Shown here: piece by piece, positions 56,105 to 64,000 of the stretch
Numbering within the stretch: position 1 is the stretch's first letter
Layout of the letters: every line of letters starts with the position of its first letter
NCBI RefSeq assembly: GCF_000208745.1
Contig: NC_030858.1
Span: 18,517,728-18,581,727, forward strand
Length of the DNA stretch: 64,000 nucleotides
Direction of reading: 5' to 3'
DNA from: Theobroma cacao
Lineage: Eukaryota > Streptophyta > Magnoliopsida > Malvales > Malvaceae
Made by a program: the position numbers and the translations under genes
Notes under the pieces: generated by a model
Told to the model about the DNA's origin: nothing
Database searches by the model: none
What the model saw: the letters and a program-made list of their open reading frames with translations, nothing else

Positions 56105-58830
56105 TATAACAGCCCTAATTTTTTTTAATATAGCCTATATGTAATGTTGGCCAAGTTATTTGAGGAGTTATTTAAGTTTTAATGAATACAATTATGTCTA
56201 GGGGGTAAATGATTATGAATGTGGGTTTAAATTAAGATCTTTAATGAAATTGTGCAGATGTTTGACACTTTGACATTTAAGTGTGCCATTAAGGTAAATA
56301 TCGATGAAAATGATGAATTGATCCTATAGATTGAGGATTTGATTGGATTTGATGTATATTTGAGAATATATGTATGCAATATTGAATTAAATGAGTTATT
56401 TGAGGTATGAGATTAAAAAGGGAAATGATTTTAGGGTGTTAAGTTTGGATTCTTGGGAGTTTGGGTGCGAGCAAGGTGCAATCTGGCTAAGATGTATCAA
56501 TACATTCTTGGAAAGAACATGTATCGATACATTGCCCCAATGTATCGATACATGTGAAGCAGAGGGCACTCAAGAGCATTTTGCCCAAAATGTATCAATA
56601 CATCGCCCAAATGTATAGCTACTCATAGTCGAAATTAGGGCAATGTATCGATATATCAGAGATGAAAGGTAAAAATAGAAAGAGGTCAATGAGCATTCTG
56701 TCCCATCTCTCTCTCAGCTCTTTCTCTCATTCTCTCTCTACCCCATACGAAACCCTAAGCCCCAAATGACATTTAAAGCCCAATTGAGCTAGATTCAAGC
56801 TTCAAAAATGATTTAGAGGTAAGATTACACATTTTTACCAATTGAGTTTCAATTTAATCAGTTAATACCTCGGATCTAAATATTTTCATATTTGGCCCAA
56901 CTCTCTCCCTTTGAGTTTATTGGAGATTTGGAGCCTAGATTTGGGCAACTCAGCTTCTAAGGTAAGGGTTTAGCTCATTTGTTAGAAGATTGAGCTTATT
57001 TATTTGATTTGGATATTTTTGAAAAGCTAGGATATTTTGGAAAGCTATGAAATAATTATGATTTTGATGTTTTGACGTGTTTAACAGGAGAATGGAGGAT
57101 ATTGATGTGTTTATGAGCTATAAGACGGTTGGAGGCTAAAGGTTGAGCTTAATTGCGATGTGTCTCCGATTTTCAAAGTGAGTGGGATTTAAGTTAAATG
57201 CACATAATGCATAATGCACGATAGATACGCTACCGTGGTACTAGGATGAAAGATGCATGCCTAGACGGATAAAACTAGGCTAGAAAACTATATATGTGTG
57301 TATATATGTGTGAATAAGGTATGCTTAGATGAGAATACCTAGGCTAGAGAATTGATGTGTGTGTATATATCTATATGTATTTATATGTACATTTGCCTAG
57401 AGGTATATGCCTAAGCTAGAGAACAATTATGATTGTGTGCCTAAATGAGGGTGCCTAGGCTAACTAGTTATTTGAAAGAAGAAACCTGTGTTTAAGTGAT
57501 TTATGGTGAGCCACATGGTGGCATTTGTTGGAACCCATGGTATGTAGGACTTAAAGCAAGAAACCTACCCATGGTGTGATATGAATTATAAATTAAAGAC
57601 TGTGCCAAATTGTGATGAATGGATTGCCTGGTTAGGTATATGGGAACAATATGTATTGAGTTAATGGCATAGTGGTTGAGTGATATTGAATATGTAGGGC
57701 CAAAGGGCCATGATTGCTCATGGACAAGATTTGTGTGTTAATGCCCATGTATTTGTGGTTGATTTAAGGATAAGTATGAGGCTGTTAAGCCATGATTGAT
57801 TTGATTGATTGGATTGAATATGATAGATACCCATGTGGAGTTAAAGGCATGAAGGCCTATGGCTTTATTGTGTTTCGTTTTGATAATGCCTTAGAGGTTG
57901 AAGGCACCCAAAATTATACCGAGCTTAGAGATGACTGAAGCTTGATGAATTTGAATATAATTTGATGTGGACATATGGAATGTCACAAGCACGATAGCCT
58001 GATTTGTGGATTTGTGTTTTCATCTAAAGGATGAATTCCAAACATTGATCTGATTTGCGGATGAAAAGAGTCTGATACCCTATGACTATGTCCGTGCATT
58101 AGGGATGGTGGTAAGTAGAGGCAATGATTGATATCTCGCCTATGATTCCTGCTTGTTGTGTACGATACCATCCATTGGGAGATTACTACAGATGATGATT
58201 GTGATGCCACCTATGTGAGATTTCTCCAAGTGATGCCGACATCGAGAATTTACTTTGATCGGTGATTTTGATTTTCCACCAAATGCTCTGGTGCTATGCA
58301 TGATCTGTTTTTCACCCATTGTTTTGGCACGTGCATGATCTATTTCTCTTCCAGTGGCTTAACCCTAAATGTGATCTAACTCTCCGCCGGTTGGCCACCG
58401 TGCGTGATCTAACTATGTCCAGGGCAAGACCACTCATTTGATTTCGTTTGACTATGATAATATGCATCGCAAATGGCCTGATTTGATTTGAGTATGAAAT
58501 TGTGGTGACTGACTGTGAATGATATATGATGGAATGCTTCGGAATAAGCAATTGTTTATTAATGAGATTTGAGGTTGGGCTCGGCAACTAAGGTATGCCT
58601 ATGAAGCCTAGTTTGATGATAATAGCTTTAAAGATGAGCATTTGAATTGATATGATTTATTGTGAAGACATAAAACTTGGAAATTGTGTATATGATACGC
58701 CGTTGATATGTAATCTAGCGAGTTTGACTGTGATGAATTGTGCATGTAGGATATTAGGATGATCCTCGCACTTTTGACTTGGAAATGTTTGAATATGAAT
58801 ATATTATGGCTAGATAGGCCTAGATGTATA

Positions 58831-58861
<31 letters not shown>

Positions 58862-59330
58862 TATGATGTGATGACATCCCCTCATTAAGTATTAGATGAC
58901 TATCATTTCATTATATCATGTGCAGATAAGAAAAACTATAGGGTTTCGTGGCAAGTGTTGTCGATTTAACGGACACGAAATTGGCATTGGTAAGTCTCCC
59001 TCCCAACGTATCACTCCGCTGAGTTTGCGTGGGCCTTTTGCCTTCCAGTTTGATTAGTTTATGAAATATTTTAGGCACGATGTGCCATTTGAATTGTATA
59101 AAGGTTGTTATATACAAACCCAATTTGATGGCCAATGTATGGTCTTATGAATATTTGTATGAATTATGTGTCAGGGATAATGTATTATATTTGGTATTAT
59201 TGTGAATATTTGATTATCAAATCCCTTGGCTTATGTTATATGATTTTGGATTCTAAGGCTTGCTCGGGTCTAGTGGACTTGCTTACTGGATTTGTGTGCC
59301 GGTCAAGAACCCCCGATTTGGGTCGTGACA
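56105..59330 (+). mobile_element. Gypsy solo LTR, 3.2 kb
   Basis: It begins TATAACAGCCC (the usual TGTAACAGCCC with G to A) and ends GGGTCGTGACA, the same terminus as the gypsy at 37004. Flanks GTTTT (56100-56104) and ATTTT (59331-59335) form a decayed 5-bp duplication. Inside are a TGTATCGATACA motif cluster (56490-56655), a C/T-rich leader (56700-56750), irregular 'cctaggctagaga' repeats (57250-57460) and an (AT)n run (58830-58854). No coding domain; the 60-90 codon frames are spurious. Confidence 0.8.
56490..56655 (+). promoter_or_regulatory. Cluster of TGTATCGATACA motifs
   Basis: Six occurrences: two perfect TGTATCGATACA (about 56519-56551), TGTATCAATACA twice (about 56490 and 56591), and degraded forms at about 56612 and 56644. 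They directly precede a tract of CTCTCT-type leader sequence. Regulatory role inferred. Confidence 0.65.
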
Positions 59331-60089
59331 ATTTTATTCTATAAAAATTGAAAATTATTTTTGTTCATTTCTATTTCATTTTTGCTTGTTTGGCTGCACA
59401 TTTATTCGCTAAACTACATTTTTAATCTTCCTAGGCTTTATTGTTTTTGGTGCTTCACTATTTTGTTTTCAGAGTTGTAATTTTATGTTTTGTTTTCTTT
59501 TACTCTTATTAAAATGGAAATTAAAACTTATTATTTTTTGCTTTTTCTATTTTCTTTTGTTTTAGGAAAATGACAAAGAAAGGATGTTGAGAATCTCCCA
59601 ACCTTCAAAAAAATCTTTTTGTTTATATAGATTGGTGGATTGAGTGCTATGAGAACATTTTTGGTCTATTAAATATTTTTAATGAACTAGCACTCAAAAA
59701 CAAATACTCACAAAAACCATATAATTGCTATACTAAATTTTTGTAATGGTGGTGTATATATTTTGGAGCTCTGAATTTGTTTGCAACCTCCAAAAACACT
59801 TTGAAATTTTTTGTAAAGTTATCAGTCTAACTAACATTAGAATAATTTTCTACAAATACATGTTAGTGAATAAATTTGTACATTGAATATGTCAATGCAT
59901 CGAACAATGTCTGTAAATATGTTTATTAGAGAATTTTACGTTAAAAATATTTTTGTACTATTATTTTTACTAGGATGGTGCTCAAAGCTATGTTACGAAA
60001 AAGATCATAAAAAATATAAATTATGTTGGAGTGGATTTCAATTTGGTACCTTTAAAAGAGTTTGTAGAAAAAATATATTGTATTAGTCA
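59331..60089. other. No gene seen
   Basis: AT-rich sequence right of the solo LTR. The first 60 bases faintly echo 51170-51230. Short frames at 59883-60225 lack any recognised domain. Confidence 0.45.
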
Positions 60090-61850
60090 ACTGCATGGAT
60101 ATATAGTTTTTGCTGGTAGAGGAAAAAATAAACCAGTATTAATTGAATATAGTTATTTGTTTTGGTTTCAATCACTAAAAGTTGTTCTTAAATATATTGT
60201 TTTAAAACAATACTTAACTAAATAAGATAATAATCTTGTTAAATATCCAATAATTTTTTTATTAAAAATATATTGTTCAAACAAAATGAATAACATTTGT
60301 GATTTGGAGGTTTCCATTCTTGTTAGGTGAAGTATATCAACTTTCTAAATGTAGAACTTGTACTTAACTAAATGTTAAGGAAATATAAACTATTACCTAA
60401 TTGTCAAATATGTTTAACTATTGTGACAGTTTGCTCTTCCTTTGGCCATATACATTTGTTTCCGGTTATTTGGTTTCTGTTGTTGTGCTATATTGTATTA
60501 TTGAATTGCATAAATGTATGGTTCTTGTTGGTAGAGAAAAAAATAAACTGGTATTAATTGAAGATAGTTATTTGCTCTAGTTTCAATTACTGGAAACTTG
60601 CACCTATATATATAGTTATAAAACAGCACTTATCCAAAGAAGACAATAATCTTATCAAATATTGTTAGATGTATAATAAAATATTAAAAAATGAGGGAGT
60701 ATATAACTTGTATTATTGGCAGATTAAGATAAGCAGTTGTAGAATATAGGATAATAGTATAATGTAAAGATCCTATCAGTATAAAATGGTTACTAATTTC
60801 TAGTCGTATCTATCTTTTAGATATAAAATGAATGGTTAGAGGTTATCAAATTTAGTTAATTTGTTATTCAATGATAACTGTGTGCTATGTATATTTAGAA
60901 ATGAGTAGACGTTCTTGCTTTTTTATTTTGTTCAATGAATTAGATGGGTATTTATTGTAATTTAAACATTTACGAATAAAAGAAATATCTAAATACTATG
61001 GATTCAAGTACATGTAAAATAAGAGGATATAGTTAGAAAATAATATTAAATTTGCAACTGATAAATGTTAAATGAATCTATCTTCTAAGCATTAAAAGTT
61101 AAAAATTATTGTTTTCAAGTATTTTTTATTGAAATAAATAAAAGTAAAAAAAAAACCCTCAAATGTCAAAAACAATGCAGAAATTAATTCAATTGAGAAT
61201 GATAAGTGTCAACTAATTGATCTATTTAAAACCGTACTTATCCAAAGAGGACAATAATCCTATAAAATATTTTTAGATGTATAATAAAATATTAAGTACT
61301 GAGAGAGTATATAACCTATATTACTGGTAGATTAAGATAAACAGTTATTGAATATAAGGTAATAGTATAATATAAAAATTCTATCAATATAAAATAATTA
61401 CTAATTTTTAATAGTTTATATCTTTTAGATAAAATGAATAGCTAAATATTGTCAAATTCAATTGATTTGTTTATTCAATGATTACTACATGCTATGTATA
61501 TTGAGAAATGAGTAGACATTCTTAACTTTTTTATTTTGTTCAATAATTTAGATTGATATTTATTGAAATTTAAATATTCAGATATAAAAAAGATATGTAA
61601 ATACTATAAATTCATGTTCATACAGAATAAGAGAATATAAACAAAAAATATTAGTAAATTACAATTGATAAATATTAAATGAATCTATTCTCTAAACATT
61701 AAAAGTTAAAAATTATTATTTTCAAGTATTTTTTAATAAAATAAATAAAAGTAAAAAAAAATCCTTTAAACATAAAAAATAACATAATTTTAATATAAGA
61801 TATAAAAAGAATTAATTCAATTAAGAATGACCGATGTCAACCAATTGATT
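60090..61850. repeat. Degenerate AT-rich tandem repeat, about three units
   Basis: The 61228-61850 unit repeats 60620-61227 at clear but imperfect identity along about 610 bp (shared phrases 'acaataatc', 'tgtataataaaatatta', 'gaaatgagtagac', 'ttttcaagtatttttt'). A shorter third copy at 60090-60500 matches the start of the unit and the 100 bp before it (GKNKPVLIE-like 'taaaccagtattaattgaa' against 'taaactggtattaattgaa'). No transposase. Origin unknown; a non-autonomous element is possible. Confidence 0.7.
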
Positions 61851-62340
61851 CAATCAATTATTATATTTATATATATTATAGATATGTCAAATCTTTTGAA
61901 TATTTCTTTCATTAATTAATTAGATATTTTCTTAATTAATTGGATATTCAGCACGGGTCCAACTCTAGTTCAACATATAAGTTTGAGACTTTGCTGTTTT
62001 AAAATTAAAAAAATTGTAGTTTAGAAGAAATGTAATTTCAATATAATTGGCAACGGCATGGCATAGAGGTAATTTTGGGCGTTTTCTGGGTGATCGTTGG
62101 TCATCCGCAGTTTGCACTTGCCAGGTTGGGCAGTTGAGCAGCTAAACAGCCAGGAACAATTGGGTCCCACGCACTTGTGAGATGCAAACGTGGAATGAAG
62201 GTATTGGAAGAAAGGATCCAACCGCAGAGATAGGAACCGTAGGGAAAGGTCAAGCAGAGGGAGCTGAGCTGATTCCCCCAACCATTTAGGCGGAGCATTC
62301 AAGCCAACGCTTCCCTCGTTTCCATCGACATCTTCCTCCA
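61851..62340 (+). promoter_or_regulatory. Upstream region and probable promoter of the CAC2 gene
   Basis: Sequence composition changes from AT-rich to mixed at about 62040, which marks the edge of host-gene DNA. No convincing TATA box was found. Minus-strand frames here (62021-62341) show no known domain and overlap the promoter. Confidence 0.4.
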
Positions 62341-62563
62341 TATCTTTCTACGTCTCCATTCCCACAACTGTCACTCTCTCTCTTTTTCTCTCTACATTGT
62401 CTAATTCTTGTTCACATCAAGCTTGGTAACTTTCTTTCTTTCTTTCTTTCTTTCCTTCTTTAATTCTCAGCCTTACACTGGATCTAATTGCTTTTTGATG
62501 CTTGAAGATGTACCACTCTCAGTATTGCTGAAATGGGTATTTTTTTTATAGGCATTTTTTGCA
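62341..62563 (+). other. 5' untranslated region with a probable leader intron
   Basis: A CT-rich leader (62373-62396) and a TTTC microsatellite (62431-62461). A donor-like 'cttg|gtaac' at 62426 and acceptor 'tttttttatag' ending at 62551 would define a 126-bp leader intron containing the TTTC run. Without its removal several upstream ATGs precede the real start. Inferred. Confidence 0.5.
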
Positions 62564-63237
62564 ATGGCAATGGATGCTTCAATGAGGATGTGCAAATCTG
62601 TTAACTCACCTCCTGTAAGTCTCTCTGCTTTTTGGAATCGTCATTTTCTGTTTTTGAGCTCTTCGTTTTGTTCCTTCTGTTGGATGCTCCAATGGGTCTT
62701 AGGACACATATCAACTCGATAGCCTTTCTTCTCGTGTATGGTTTTGGTTATTGGGACTACTTCAGATTACTTGATAAGCCCAAAGTTCTAATCCTTTTTA
62801 GTTTCCTAGAATGAATTCTGTCAAAGCTCCAAGCTTTCACGTATTGTTAAGTAACGCTGCGTGTTGCTATTACTATCATGTATAGCTAATATTATTGTTT
62901 TTTAATTGAAGGGCTTATTCTTGGGGAGAAGTAGAGGTATTAGGAGTTCCCAGTGTAGCTTTATGGTGGGAAGCAGGATCAACTTTCCTAGGCAGAAAGC
63001 TCAGGCAACCCAAGTTAGATGTAAATCTAATAAGCTTGGAGGAGCTCTTGGTGCTACATGCCGTGCTGAGAAAATTCTGGTGGCAAATAGAGGAGAAATA
63101 GCTGTTCGTGTAATCCGTACAGCTCATGAGATGGGAATACCCTGTGTTGCTGTCTACTCAACAATAGATAAGGATGCACTCCATGTGAAGTTGGCTGATG
63201 AATCAGTTTGCATAGGCGAAGCACCAAGTAGTCAGTC
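62564..63237 (+). CDS. CAC2: Plastid acetyl-CoA carboxylase, biotin carboxylase subunit (5' part, two coding exons)
   Basis: Exon 1 is 62564-62614 (ATG to ..CCTCCT, donor GTAAGT at 62615). Exon 2 is 62912-63237 (after acceptor ..TTGAAG, before donor GTAAGC at 63238). The N-terminal 60 or so residues are serine/arginine-rich with few acids, as expected of a chloroplast transit peptide ([18 protein letters not shown]). The biotin carboxylase N-terminal domain then starts: [45 protein letters not shown]. The enzyme carboxylates biotin on BCCP with ATP and bicarbonate in the heteromeric plastid complex, the first step of fatty-acid synthesis. A second in-frame ATG at 62570 gives MDASM, the start used in Arabidopsis, so either may be used. 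The ATP-grasp and C-terminal parts lie beyond the window. Exon 2 ends in phase 2. Confidence 0.93.
62615..62911 (+). other. CAC2: CAC2 intron 1
   Basis: GTAAGT to ..AATTGAAG, 297 bp, T-rich. It splits the transit-peptide codons between PP and GLFLG. The frame at 62632-62814 lies in it and is spurious. Confidence 0.85.
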
Positions 63238-64000
63238 GTAAGCAGCCATATCTTCATCCCCTATGGTTTTCTTGATCAGCTTTTATCATAATTGTCTTAG
63301 CCTTTTCCAGAGAAAATTATTATGAAGTTTTGTCTTGTTACTTCCTACCTATGCCAGTTGATCCTCGTTTAATTTCTTTTGTTGTCAAATTTAGTGATCC
63401 TTAATGTGGAGATTTTAAGAGAAGGGAAAGGAACGAGGAATAAATTAATTATCAAGATGAAAATCTGAATTAATTGAATCTGTTGGATAAGTTGAACAAA
63501 CGCTAAAATATGAAAAAGTACTGACATTCATATCAAAATTCAACTGGAAATGTATTTGCATGCAGCACGTGAATGGATTTCTAAATGTTCTCATTGTTTT
63601 GGCTGTTCTCCTGTCACCTCTGTCTCAAGTCGAAGACTTACTGAGGTCTATTCATGTATACTAATAGCAATTCTCTTCTTCCCAGGAAAATAGGAACTAT
63701 AGTGTTTATATTTTAAATCATTTCCAAATTTTAAGAGTCTTCTTTAGCTAACAAAATTTTGTATTTGGCTTAAAAGTGCAAATCCAGTTGAGTTTTAGAA
63801 CTCTTGTAAAGTTTAGAGCGTTTCCTCACTTCTTTTAAGCATTGGAAGCTTAATTTTGTTTGGAATTTAGTTGAAGATAAGATGAGATGCAAGAAGACCA
63901 GTTATACAAATGCATGAAGTGTATTTGTCTGTCTTTGCTTGAAGAATTTAAGTTTGTTACTTGTCATTAGATTTTATCCACTGGGCATAGGCGTATATCA
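63238..64000 (+). other. CAC2: CAC2 intron 2 (partial)
   Basis: Starts GTAAGC and continues beyond the window; none of the next conserved segment (YLVIPNVLSAAI-like) is found before 64000. No other feature seen. Confidence 0.8.

Noticed and set aside
60031..60225. Small gene of 64 codons
   Set aside because: Part of a degenerate tandem repeat with a broken second copy; similarity between copies noted as a finding, but no sign of a functional gene.
62021..62341. Minus-strand frame of 106 codons upstream of CAC2
   Set aside because: Lies over the presumed promoter, with no domain; an overlapping second minus-strand frame shows it is chance.

Overview
The window is nuclear DNA of a eudicot plant: AT-rich, built almost entirely of nested transposable elements, with one ordinary host gene entering at the right edge (62.4-64.0 kb). 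That gene is the 5' end of the plastid acetyl-CoA carboxylase biotin carboxylase subunit (CAC2/accC type). Its N-terminus resembles other eudicot CAC2 proteins; a Malvales origin is possible, but this is a guess. There are no rRNA or tRNA genes, CRISPR arrays or bacterial features. The window contains one 336-base run of N (38433-38768) and one single N (32149) that lies on a sequence discontinuity.

Layout. 1-8.8 kb: a chromovirus-LTR remnant, then a gutted Athila-like Ty3/gypsy element whose primer-binding site is split by a hAT-like element and whose gag is split by a solo LTR. 8.8-10.1 kb and 30.5-31.7 kb are two halves of one older repeat, separated by a Mutator-like element (MULE) spanning 10118-30534 with a perfect 9-bp target-site duplication. 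Inside the MULE are a DUF1985 gene fragment, a decayed MuDR/MULE transposase gene on the minus strand, inverted arrays of a short minisatellite near both ends, a SIRE-type Ty1/copia element inserted into the left array (10975-21160, perfect 5-bp duplication), the 3' part of another copia-type element, and a hAT-like element in the transposase gene (perfect 8-bp duplication).

32.15-39.63 kb is a minus-strand Ty3/gypsy chromovirus-like element with about 2.6-kb LTRs and most of pol deleted. It abuts a second SIRE-type copia element on the minus strand (39631-49790), whose 3' LTR it truncates. 49.8-62.0 kb holds an Athila-like integrase tail and 3' region, a small-LTR copia element (51407-55886) itself split by a solo LTR, a 3.2-kb gypsy solo LTR (56105-59330), and a degenerate AT-rich tandem repeat ending just upstream of the host gene.

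None of the elements looks autonomous now: all reading frames carry stops, frameshifts or deletions. Most stops in the two SIRE copies are C-to-T or G-to-A changes, as expected from deamination of methylated cytosine. The points of most interest are the MULE, whose two inward-facing genes may each have a leader intron filled with the same minisatellite, and short TCGA-centred motif clusters that recur in at least four different LTR-element families, mostly just upstream of pyrimidine-rich leaders or promoters.
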